Shown in pieces: positions 36,358 through 43,819 of a stretch of 64,000 nt of DNA (the first letter of the stretch is position 1; every line of letters starts with the position of its first letter). Location of the stretch: contig NZ_BJYR01000009.1 in assembly GCF_007991615.1 (NCBI RefSeq), forward strand, positions 153,172-217,171, given 5' to 3'. The notes under the pieces are model-generated. The model had not been told where the DNA came from, searched no databases, and saw only the letters and a list, made by a program, of their open reading frames with translations. The translations under genes were made by a program, and so were the position numbers. Source of the stretch: Novosphingobium sediminis. Lineage in GTDB: Bacteria; Pseudomonadota; Alphaproteobacteria; Sphingomonadales; Sphingomonadaceae.

Positions 36358-36891
36358 ATGCGCCAGTGTCATCCAGCGTGTCGTCCCGTCCCTCGGACCC
36401 TTCTCCTGACCGACGCGCGCAACGATCACCGCCTCGAATCGACGCTTTCCCGCCTGCCGCGCGGGAGCGCGCTGGTGTTCCGGCACTATCACCTGCCGCC
36501 CGCTGCCAGACGCGCGCGGTTCGAGGTGCTGCGCCGCCTTTGCAGGAAGCGCGGGGTGCAGATCATCACGGCAGGCGATGCGCCGGGTTGGCCGGCCGAT
36601 GGCCACTATGGCGCGCCTCGCAGCCTTGGCCGGGCACAAGGCCTGCGTTTCGCCACCGCCCATTCACTGGCCGAGATCGGGGCGGCGGTGCGTGCGCGTG
36701 CCTCGGCGATCCTGCTCTCACCAGTCTTTCCCACCCGGTCGCACCCCGGCGCGCGGATACTGGGGCCTGTCCGGTTCCTCCTGCTGGCCCGCCGCTCGCC
36801 GGTCCCGGTCATTGCGCTTGGCGGCATGACGAAGCGCCGCGCCGCGCGGCTGCCGGTCTGGGGCTGGGCGGCCATCGACGGCCTCGCCTAG
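36358..36891 (+). CDS. Thiamine phosphate synthase-like (ThiE/TenI) protein
   Basis: A 177-residue protein with the second half of a ThiE-type TIM barrel: FATAHSLAEIGAAVRARASA, ILLSPVFPTRSHPGARILGP, and PVPVIALGGMTKRRA. The N-terminal part is atypical: LLLTDARNDHR replaces the usual YLITD and the HLGQxD region has become GHYGAP. It is shorter than ThiE (~210). It may be a divergent thiamine-phosphate synthase or a TenI-like paralogue that has lost activity. The start is tentative; its ATG is 22 nt from the yggS start. Confidence 0.75.
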   Translation: MRQCHPACRPVPRTLLLTDARNDHRLESTLSRLPRGSALVFRHYHLPPAARRARFEVLRRLCRKRGVQIITAGDAPGWPADGHYGAPRSLGRAQGLRFATAHSLAEIGAAVRARASAILLSPVFPTRSHPGARILGPVRFLLLARRSPVPVIALGGMTKRRAARLPVWGWAAIDGLA

Positions 36892-37000
36892 AACCCGCAG
36901 AAACCCGCGACTCGCCGGATTCCTTGGGTTTCGTGCCCTATGGATTCTTGACGCAACGCCCCCATCGGGCGCATGAAGGGCGCAAGAAGGGACAGGTTTC

Positions 37001-39400
37001 ATGGCATCTCGCGCACTCGTTTCGCCCGGAGGGGGGCGTGCCGCAAAGAGCGCAGACTGGCGCGCGATCCTGAAACGCAGCTTCCGCCGCAGCGCGGAGC
37101 TGATCGGCGCGGCGCTGCTATTTGCCGCGATGATCGCCCTCGCCCTCGCGCTTGCGACTTATACCCAGACCGATCCTTCGGGCAGCACCGCTTCGGGCAG
37201 CCCGGTCGAAAACTGGATGGGCTTGCCCGGTGCGTGGGCGGCTGAACGCGTTCTGCTGTTCTTCGGCATGCCGGGCGTGCTGCTGCTTCCGCTGCTGTAT
37301 GTTTTCGCGCGGCGCCTGTGGGATGCCGCCGGCGATCTGATCGATATCGACGAAGAGGACGAGGCGCTCCAGCCGCTCCCCGCGTGGTGGCGTCTGGCAG
37401 TCATGCTCGCATTCGCCATGGCGCTGGTGGGCACCGCCTTCGCGCTCATGCTGACCGGCCCGGGCGGCACGCTTCCGGCGGGCGCAGGCGGGCTCGGCGG
37501 TTTGCTTGGCGCTGCGCTCGTGCGCGGTCTGGCGCATCTGGTGCCTGCCGCAGAACTGTGGATCGTGCGCGGCGCTGCTTTCGTGACCATCGTTGCGGGG
37601 CTCTTCGTTACCACGAAGGTCTTTGCGTTCGATTGGCACCGCATGCCGCGCATGCCGGCCTTCCTGCGCCGCGGCGAGCGTCCGGTGGCCGAAGCGGCGG
37701 CCGGTGTTGCCGCGCTGCTCCCCAAGCGCCAGCCCAAGCCCCGTCCCGAAGCCGGCGAGGATGCCGCAGTCGCCGCCGCCGATGCTCCGAGCCGGCCCCG
37801 CCGGCCGACCGAGATCACCGACCCCTCGCGCCCGCCCACGATCGCTCAGGCTCCCGGCAAGGCGCGGCAGGGCGATCTGTTCGATCAGTTCGAGCTGCCG
37901 GGGCTGGATATTCTCGAGCCGATCCCCGCCGCCTCGGGTCCGAAGATCGACAAGCTCGCGCTCGAACGCAACGCGCGCCTGCTTGAGAACGTGCTCGACG
38001 ATTTCAATGTGAAGGGCGAGATCACTGCGGTCCGCACTGGCCCGGTCGTGACGATGTACGAGCTGGAGCCCGCGCCCGGTATCAAGGCCAGCCGCGTGAT
38101 CGGCCTTGCCGACGATATCGCCCGCAACATGAGCGCGATTTCCGCGCGTGTCTCCTCGATCCCGGGCCGCACCGTCATGGGCATCGAACTGCCCAACGCG
38201 GTGCGCGACATGGTCTCGTTCCGCGAGCTCGTCTCCTGCAGCAAGTTCGCCGATTCCAAGGCCATGTTGCCGATCATCCTCGGCAAGGACATCGCGGGCG
38301 AGCCAATCGTGGCAGACCTCGCTACGATGCCGCACCTGCTGGTCGCGGGCACCACCGGCTCGGGTAAGTCGGTCGGATTGAACTGCATCCTGCTCTCGCT
38401 GCTCTACCGGCTGACGCCGCAGCAGTGCCGCCTGATCCTCGTCGATCCCAAGGTGCTTGAGCTCAAGTCCTACGACGATATTCCGCACCTCCTCTCGCCG
38501 GTGGTGACGGAGCCCGCCAAGGCGGTCCGCGCCTTGAAGTGGGCAGTCGAGGAAATGGAGCGCCGCTACCGCATGATGTCCTCTGTCGGCGTGCGTAACA
38601 TCTCGGGCTTCAACGAGAAGGTCCGCGCTGCCGCCAGCAAGGGCAAGCCGCTCGGCCGCCGCATTCAGGTCGGCTTCGATCCCGATACCGGCGAGGAACT
38701 GTTCGAGGAGCAGCAGCTCGATTATCAGGTGTTGCCGCAGATCGTCGTCATCGTCGACGAACTGGCCGACCTCATGGTCACCGTCGGCAAGGAAATCGAA
38801 GTCCTCATCCAGCGCCTCTCGCAGAAGAGCCGCGCGGCAGGCATCCACCTCATCATGGCGACGCAGCGCCCCTCGGTCGATGTCATCACCGGCGTCATCA
38901 AGGCCAACCTGCCCACCCGTATCTCCTTTGCCGTTACCAGCCGTATCGACAGCCGCACGATCCTTGGCGAGCAGGGCGCCGAACAGCTGCTCGGCAAGGG
39001 CGACATGCTCTACAAGCCCAGCACTGGCGCCATCGCCCGCGTCCACGGCCCCTTCGTGAGCGACGAGGAAGTCGAGCGCGTTGCCGATCACTGGCGCGGG
39101 CAGGGCAGCCCGGACTACGTCGATTCGGTCACTGAAGAGCCCGAGGATGGCGGTTTCGGCTTCGACGATCTGGATGCAACCGCCTCCGACAATCCGGAAG
39201 AGCGCAAGTATCGGCAGGTCTGCCAGCTCGTGTTCGAAAGCCAGAAGGCCTCGGCCAGCTGGGTCCAACGCCAGATGGGCGTGGGCTACAACACCGCGTC
39301 CAAGTGGATCGAGCGCATGGAAGCGGATGGCTTCGTCGGCCCCGCCAACCACGTCGGCCGACGGGATATTTACCGCGACAAGGATGGTAATCCGCTGTGA
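37001..39400 (+). CDS. ftsK: DNA translocase FtsK
   Basis: The 799-residue septal DNA pump clears chromosome dimers at division. Four to five N-terminal membrane segments (residues ~30-210) are followed by a Pro/Ala-rich linker. The RecA-like motor has Walker A GTTGSGKS at 450-457, LILVDPKVLELKSYDDIPHL, VVIVDELADLMVTVGKEIE and ATQRPSVDVITGVIKANLPT. The C-terminal winged-helix gamma domain (residues ~735-795: KASASWVQRQMGVGYNTASK) reads KOPS-type polarity sequences. The linker is short compared with E. coli FtsK, as usual in this group. GACAGG precedes the ATG. It stands alone, in a 109-nt gap from the ThiE-like gene. Confidence 0.97.
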   Translation: MASRALVSPGGGRAAKSADWRAILKRSFRRSAELIGAALLFAAMIALALALATYTQTDPSGSTASGSPVENWMGLPGAWAAERVLLFFGMPGVLLLPLLYVFARRLWDAAGDLIDIDEEDEALQPLPAWWRLAVMLAFAMALVGTAFALMLTGPGGTLPAGAGGLGGLLGAALVRGLAHLVPAAELWIVRGAAFVTIVAGLFVTTKVFAFDWHRMPRMPAFLRRGERPVAEAAAGVAALLPKRQPKPRPEAGEDAAVAAADAPSRPRRPTEITDPSRPPTIAQAPGKARQGDLFDQFELPGLDILEPIPAASGPKIDKLALERNARLLENVLDDFNVKGEITAVRTGPVVTMYELEPAPGIKASRVIGLADDIARNMSAISARVSSIPGRTVMGIELPNAVRDMVSFRELVSCSKFADSKAMLPIILGKDIAGEPIVADLATMPHLLVAGTTGSGKSVGLNCILLSLLYRLTPQQCRLILVDPKVLELKSYDDIPHLLSPVVTEPAKAVRALKWAVEEMERRYRMMSSVGVRNISGFNEKVRAAASKGKPLGRRIQVGFDPDTGEELFEEQQLDYQVLPQIVVIVDELADLMVTVGKEIEVLIQRLSQKSRAAGIHLIMATQRPSVDVITGVIKANLPTRISFAVTSRIDSRTILGEQGAEQLLGKGDMLYKPSTGAIARVHGPFVSDEEVERVADHWRGQGSPDYVDSVTEEPEDGGFGFDDLDATASDNPEERKYRQVCQLVFESQKASASWVQRQMGVGYNTASKWIERMEADGFVGPANHVGRRDIYRDKDGNPL

Positions 39401-39549
39401 TGCGGGGGCTTAGGCCCTACCTCGCTTAACAATCTTCGTCCGCCGCCGTTCTGTCTGGATGACCGGCGGTGCGCCTTGCCTATGCGTGTTGCCACTGGTT
39501 TCCCGGCCCCCACCCGGGATAGCGTCCACTGCGCAGGAAAGGTCATGGC

Positions 39550-39984
39550 GTGCCCTATGTAGCCCTGTCTCAGTGCTGGTTCACGCGGGCGCATCAGCCT
39601 ACGACATGGCGCGCGCACGAGGATGACGGCGGGATCTACAGCATCTGCCGCCACTGCGGGCGCCGCATCGTGACATGGGGCCGGCACCGCTGGTCAATCG
39701 CAGACGGGCTCGATGTGTCGCATCTGGCCGAAACGGTTTCCGGGCGCTTCCTGACCGTTCTGGACAGTGCCGACGAGTTCGTCGTGCGGCGCTTCACTGT
39801 CGATCACCTGCCGGATGAGCACGCCGTCGAAGCCTTCAAGCAGACCTTGCGCGAGCGCTATCGCATGGATGAGCCGGGCAGCGACCTCACCTTGCTCGAC
39901 AGCGCGGACAAGAAGTCGCAGCGCCCGCGCAAGGCTCCGACTATGGCCGCCCGCGCGGCACCGGGTAGCCCGCGAACCGCTTGA
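39550..39984 (+). CDS. CxxC-containing protein, unknown function
   Basis: A 144-residue protein starting at GTG, with GGAAAGG 7 nt upstream. The N-terminal half carries a possible zinc or redox pair in GGIYSICRHCGRRIVTWGRH (residues ~27-46); the rest is polar and charged with a disordered C-terminus (KKSQRPRKAPTMAARAAPGS). No family is recognised with confidence. Its last 44 bases overlap the converging Lrp regulator gene, which weakens the call for the C-terminal end but the N-terminal half looks coding. Confidence 0.6.
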   Translation: MPYVALSQCWFTRAHQPTTWRAHEDDGGIYSICRHCGRRIVTWGRHRWSIADGLDVSHLAETVSGRFLTVLDSADEFVVRRFTVDHLPDEHAVEAFKQTLRERYRMDEPGSDLTLLDSADKKSQRPRKAPTMAARAAPGSPRTA

Positions 39985-40408
39985 TCCGGCGAAGCGAAAA
40001 GCTCGATCGCATCGACGAAACGCCGGGCAGCCGCGCAAGGCAATCGCGGTGGATGTGGTCATACTGGTCGAGGTCTGCCGCCGCCACGCGCAGCAGGTAA
40101 TCCGCACCGCCCGACATCAGGTGGCATTCGAGGATATCGTCGAAATCGCCCACCGCCCGCTCGAAGCGGTCCATCGCTTCGCGGCTCTGGCTGGTCAGCG
40201 TGATCTCGACGAAGACTTCCACCGCGAGCCCGATCCGGCGCGGGTCGATCCGCGCTGCATAACCGCTGATAACCCCCGCTTCCTCCAGCGCGCGAATGCG
40301 GCGGTGACAGGCTGATGGCGAGAGCGCCACGGCTTCGGCCAGCACCGCAATCGGCCGCGCCGAGTCGTGCTGCAGTGCATCAATCAACGCGACATCGATG
40401 CGATCCAT
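39941..40408 (-). CDS. Lrp/AsnC-family transcriptional regulator
   Basis: A 155-residue regulator with an N-terminal winged HTH (IDVALIDALQHDSARPIAVL, AVALSPSACHRRIRALEEAG VISGY) and a C-terminal RAM ligand-binding domain (VEVFVEITLTSQSREAMDRF, DILECHLMSGGADYLLRVAA). It is divergent from alanine dehydrogenase, the standard arrangement for an Lrp-type activator (AldR/PutR-like) sensing alanine or related amino acids. Self-regulation from the shared 135-nt intergenic region is likely. Confidence 0.92.
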   Translation of the reverse strand: MDRIDVALIDALQHDSARPIAVLAEAVALSPSACHRRIRALEEAGVISGYAARIDPRRIGLAVEVFVEITLTSQSREAMDRFERAVGDFDDILECHLMSGGADYLLRVAAADLDQYDHIHRDCLARLPGVSSMRSSFSLRRIKRFAGYPVPRGRP

Positions 40409-40414
40409 GCAAGA

Positions 40415-40446
40415 ATTTCCCGTCTATAAACAGTACAGCAGGAAAT
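40415..40446. promoter_or_regulatory. Imperfect palindrome, candidate Lrp operator
   Basis: ATTTCC and GGAAAT arms separated by 20 nt of AT-rich sequence, within the lrp/ald divergent region and only 6 nt upstream of the regulator's start codon. It would suit binding by the adjacent Lrp-type protein and autoregulation. Confidence 0.4.
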
Positions 40447-40543
40447 ATCACCAAAACAGGCCGTGCGATACGGCCAATCAGGTGAAACAGTGCGCGTGCC
40501 TGCGTGTATCCTCCCATCAACGGAGAGCGAAAAGGATCCTGTC

Positions 40544-41659
40544 ATGCGTGTCGGTACCGTCCGGGAAATCAAGAACCACGAATACCGCGTCGGGCTGACC
40601 CCCGAGAGCGTGCGCGAGCTTGCCGCGCATGGTCATGATGTCTGGGTCGAAACCGGCGCCGGGCTCGGTATCGGTGCGGCAGACCGCGACTACGAAGCCG
40701 CTGGCGCCACGATCAAGCCCGATGCCGCGACGATCTTCGCCGCCTGCGAAATGGTCGTGAAGGTCAAGGAACCGCAGGCCGTCGAGCGCGCGATGCTGCG
40801 CGAAGGCCAGATCCTGTTCACCTATCTCCACCTCGCGCCCGATCCGGAGCAGACCGCCGACCTCGTGAAGTCCGGCGTCACTGCCATTGCTTATGAGACC
40901 GTGACCGGCCCCGGCAATCAGCTCCCGCTCTTGAAGCCGATGAGCCAGGTCGCTGGCCGCATGTCGATCCAGGCTGGCGCCACCGCGCTTGAAAAGGCCC
41001 ACGGCGGGCGCGGCGTGCTGCTCGGCGGCGTGCCGGGTGTGCTCCCGGCCAAGGTTGCGGTCATCGGCGGCGGCGTCGTTGGTTTCAATGCGGCGCAGAT
41101 GGCTGCGGGTCTTGGCGCCGACGTCACCATTCTCGACCGCGATCCCGAAGTGCTCGAACGGCTCGGCACGCACTTCGAAAGCCGCGCCAAGACGCGCTTT
41201 TCAAACCGCGCCAATCTGGCCGATTGCGTCGCCGAAGCTGACCTCGTCATCGGTGCGGTGCTGATCCCCGGTGCTGCCGCGCCCAAGCTTGTCACGCGCG
41301 ACATGCTCGCCACGATGAAGCCCGGCGCGGTGCTCGTCGATGTCGCCATCGACCAGGGCGGCTGCTTCGAAACCAGCCGCGCGACGACCCATGCCGATCC
41401 GACCTTCGTGGTCGACGGCATCGTACACTACTGCGTGGCCAACATGCCCGGCGGCGTCGCACGCACCAGCACCTATGCGCTCAACAACGTGACGCTGCCG
41501 CATACGCTCAGAATCGCCGACCTAGGCTGGAAGGCCGCGCTTGCTGCGAACCCCTATCTTGCCGCCGGGCTCAATGTGCACGCCGGCGCAGTGACCTACG
41601 AAGCCGTGGCGCGCGAACTTGGGTATCCCTACCGGCCCGTGAGCGAACTTCTTGCCTGA
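40544..41659 (+). CDS. ald: Alanine dehydrogenase
   Basis: The 371-residue enzyme converts L-alanine to pyruvate and ammonia with NAD. Family marks: [27 protein letters not shown] with the substrate-binding Lys, [14 protein letters not shown] with the catalytic His, [20 protein letters not shown] (NAD fold), [18 protein letters not shown] and [19 protein letters not shown]. The start has AAGGA eight bases upstream; the longer open frame is not used. It is divergent from an Lrp regulator that probably induces it in response to alanine. It feeds pyruvate metabolism together with pyk and maeB. Confidence 0.96.
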   Translation: MRVGTVREIKNHEYRVGLTPESVRELAAHGHDVWVETGAGLGIGAADRDYEAAGATIKPDAATIFAACEMVVKVKEPQAVERAMLREGQILFTYLHLAPDPEQTADLVKSGVTAIAYETVTGPGNQLPLLKPMSQVAGRMSIQAGATALEKAHGGRGVLLGGVPGVLPAKVAVIGGGVVGFNAAQMAAGLGADVTILDRDPEVLERLGTHFESRAKTRFSNRANLADCVAEADLVIGAVLIPGAAAPKLVTRDMLATMKPGAVLVDVAIDQGGCFETSRATTHADPTFVVDGIVHYCVANMPGGVARTSTYALNNVTLPHTLRIADLGWKAALAANPYLAAGLNVHAGAVTYEAVARELGYPYRPVSELLA

Positions 41660-41685
41660 TCTCGCTTCCTGAAACAGGCGCGGAG

Positions 41686-41700
41686 TTAACTACCCTATAA
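41686..41700 (+). promoter_or_regulatory. CtrA-like TTAA-N7-ATAA element upstream of the diguanylate cyclase
   Basis: TTAACTACCCTATAA is one mismatch from the CtrA consensus TTAA-N7-TTAA and sits 25 nt before the start codon used here. CtrA controls motility and c-di-GMP genes in sphingomonads and other alphaproteobacteria. One such site by chance is quite possible. Confidence 0.3.
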
Positions 41701-41724
41701 GTTCATTTGGCTAGAACGGGCCCT

Positions 41725-43434
41725 ATGGACTGGATCTGGCGCAGAATTGTGCTGTTCGGGCTGGTGGCGACGCTATCCGGCCTGTTCGGCATGCCCGCCG
41801 CCGCCGCGCCGATTGTCGCCAGCCAGACCTGCCATGCATCGGCTGACGCTACGGAAACCTACGCGGACCTGCGCCGCGCGCCGGACCGGTGGGTCTGCAC
41901 CGATTCTGAATATGATATCGGCCCTGAAAGCCTGTTCCTCCGCTACCGGTTGACCGATCCCGTCAAACCCCGCGCGCAGAGCCTTGTCACCCATGCCTCG
42001 CCGTTTCGCGCGATCACCATCTGGGTGGTCGACGAAGGCGGCGCCGTGCGCACCGGGCGCTACCTGTCGACCTCGGTCCAGCACCTCATCGATGGGCCGA
42101 TGATGGTCCTGCCCCTGCCGCAGACGCCGGCGCGTCCGCGCCTCGTCACCATGCGGATCGATGGGCCATGGAACAAGACCATCGCCAGCGAAGCCCGGCT
42201 CGACAGCGCACCCGAGGGGACGGGCTGGGACATGGGCGTGGTCGTCGCGATGGCGGCGATCTGCGGCATGCTGGTGGTGCCGCTCCTCCTCAACTTCGGC
42301 TTCTACATCGTGCTGCGCCGACCTTTCGTGTTGTGGCACGTAGTGATGGTCGGGCTGATGCTCGTCGAATCGGTGATCGGGACCGGCTTCATCCACATCG
42401 CGACCGATCTGGACGCGGCGACCGAGATTTCCATCAACAGCCTGTGTTTCGGCGCTGTCGCCGGGGCTGGGCTGATGTTCCTCGTCACCTTTCTCGAACC
42501 CGACGCGCTGTCGCCATGGCTGCGCCGCTTGCTGATCGCCAGCGCCCCCGTGGTCATGTGCGGGGGCCTATTCACCGCGCTGCAGATCGAAGCGCTGCGC
42601 CCCCACAGCGCGCTCGGCGTCTATTCCGGCATCTCGCTTGCGATCGTGCTCATCTTCATCGGCATCACCGATGCCTGGCGGCGCGGCAGCAAGCTCGTCT
42701 CGTTCCTCATGGTCGGCTGGAGCCCGACGCTGCTGGTCGGGGTCTACCGCATTGGCAGCTACATTCTGCCCCATGCTCGGCCGACCGAATCCGTCGTCAT
42801 CTTCCAGCTCGCGCTCGCGGCCGAAGTGCTCGCCAATTCGCTCGGCATCGTGATCCGCTTCCTCGAACTGCGGCGTGAACGTGATTTTGCCCATGCCCGC
42901 GCGATCGAGCTCGAGGGCGTGGCCGGGCGCGATGCGCTAACCGGTCTGTGGAACCGCCATTCGATCGAGCGGCGCTTCAACGATCTGTTCCAACTTGGCT
43001 ACCGCACCATGGCGGTGATCGATCTCGATCACTTCAAGCGGATCAATGATCGGCACGGCCATGCCGTCGGCGATTCGGTGCTCAAGGTCGTCGCGAGCGT
43101 GTTGGGCGAGGACGACGATGCCTGCGCCATCCGCATGGGCGGCGAGGAATTCCTGCTCCTGTTGCGCGGATCCGGTGCCGCAGAGCGCGCCGAGCGCTGC
43201 CGCCGTGCGCTCAGCACCCGGATTGCGACCGCGGTGCCTGGCCTCGGCCATGTCGTCACGGCCAGCATGGGGGTGGTGGAGCACGACTTGTCCGGCAACC
43301 TCGATGTCGAATTCGCGGTGCTCTACAGCCATTGCGACCGCCTGCTTTATGAAGCCAAGCGCCTTGGCCGCAATCGCACCATGCGCGAACGGCTGACGGG
43401 CTTCACGCCCGATCAGCAGGTCCGCACGGCCTAG
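41725..43434 (+). CDS. Membrane diguanylate cyclase (7TMR-DISM-like + GGDEF)
   Basis: A 569-residue protein predicted to make cyclic di-GMP. An N-terminal signal/anchor is followed by a ~150-residue periplasmic beta domain resembling 7TMR-DISM extracellular type 2, then seven or so membrane segments (residues ~170-390). A GGDEF domain follows: LTGLWNRHSIERRF, MAVIDLDHFKRINDRHGHAV and the intact active site GGEEF at 472-476. The RxxD inhibitory site expected upstream is absent (DDDA occupies its place). No EAL domain. The ATG was preferred to a TTG 18 nt upstream. An isolated gene. Confidence 0.92.
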   Translation: MDWIWRRIVLFGLVATLSGLFGMPAAAAPIVASQTCHASADATETYADLRRAPDRWVCTDSEYDIGPESLFLRYRLTDPVKPRAQSLVTHASPFRAITIWVVDEGGAVRTGRYLSTSVQHLIDGPMMVLPLPQTPARPRLVTMRIDGPWNKTIASEARLDSAPEGTGWDMGVVVAMAAICGMLVVPLLLNFGFYIVLRRPFVLWHVVMVGLMLVESVIGTGFIHIATDLDAATEISINSLCFGAVAGAGLMFLVTFLEPDALSPWLRRLLIASAPVVMCGGLFTALQIEALRPHSALGVYSGISLAIVLIFIGITDAWRRGSKLVSFLMVGWSPTLLVGVYRIGSYILPHARPTESVVIFQLALAAEVLANSLGIVIRFLELRRERDFAHARAIELEGVAGRDALTGLWNRHSIERRFNDLFQLGYRTMAVIDLDHFKRINDRHGHAVGDSVLKVVASVLGEDDDACAIRMGGEEFLLLLRGSGAAERAERCRRALSTRIATAVPGLGHVVTASMGVVEHDLSGNLDVEFAVLYSHCDRLLYEAKRLGRNRTMRERLTGFTPDQQVRTA

Positions 43435-43817
43435 CCGGTAAACAGCGCCGCCATCTCCGCCGGCACGCGCTGGATGCGCATGGTGGCCTTGTCGATCAGC
43501 ACCCACTGCGTCCGCGCGCTGACGATGACTTTGCCCGCGCTGTTCCGGAAATCGACCCGCCGGTCGAACCGCGCGCCGCGCGGAGCATCGGGCACGAAGG
43601 TCTCCGCCGTTACGCTTTCGCCGAGCGCGATATTGCCGCGATAGTCGATCTCGTGCCGCGTCACGACCCAGACATAGGCGTCCTGCCACGCCGCCGGGGC
43701 GAGCGCTTCCCAGTGCGAGGTGGCAACCGCTTCCATCCACTGCACCCACACCGCGTTGTTGACGTGGCCCAGCACGTCGATGTGCTCCGGCCCGGCGGTG
43801 AAGGTCTTGCTATGCAT
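43431..43817 (-). CDS. Acyl-CoA thioesterase, YbgC/4HBT hotdog family
   Basis: A 128-residue hotdog-fold protein. The 4-hydroxybenzoyl-CoA thioesterase-type active site is present: HIDVLGHVNNAVWVQWMEAV (residues ~12-31) with the catalytic Asp and His. DRRVDFRNSAGKVIVSARTQ and WVLIDKATMR follow. It hydrolyses acyl-CoA thioesters of unknown chain type. The start is the MHSKTF ATG, two bases after the oligopeptidase gene's stop, so the pair forms an operon; the long frame upstream is a shadow of that gene. Confidence 0.88.
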   Translation of the reverse strand: MHSKTFTAGPEHIDVLGHVNNAVWVQWMEAVATSHWEALAPAAWQDAYVWVVTRHEIDYRGNIALGESVTAETFVPDAPRGARFDRRVDFRNSAGKVIVSARTQWVLIDKATMRIQRVPAEMAALFTG

Positions 43818-43819
43818 GG

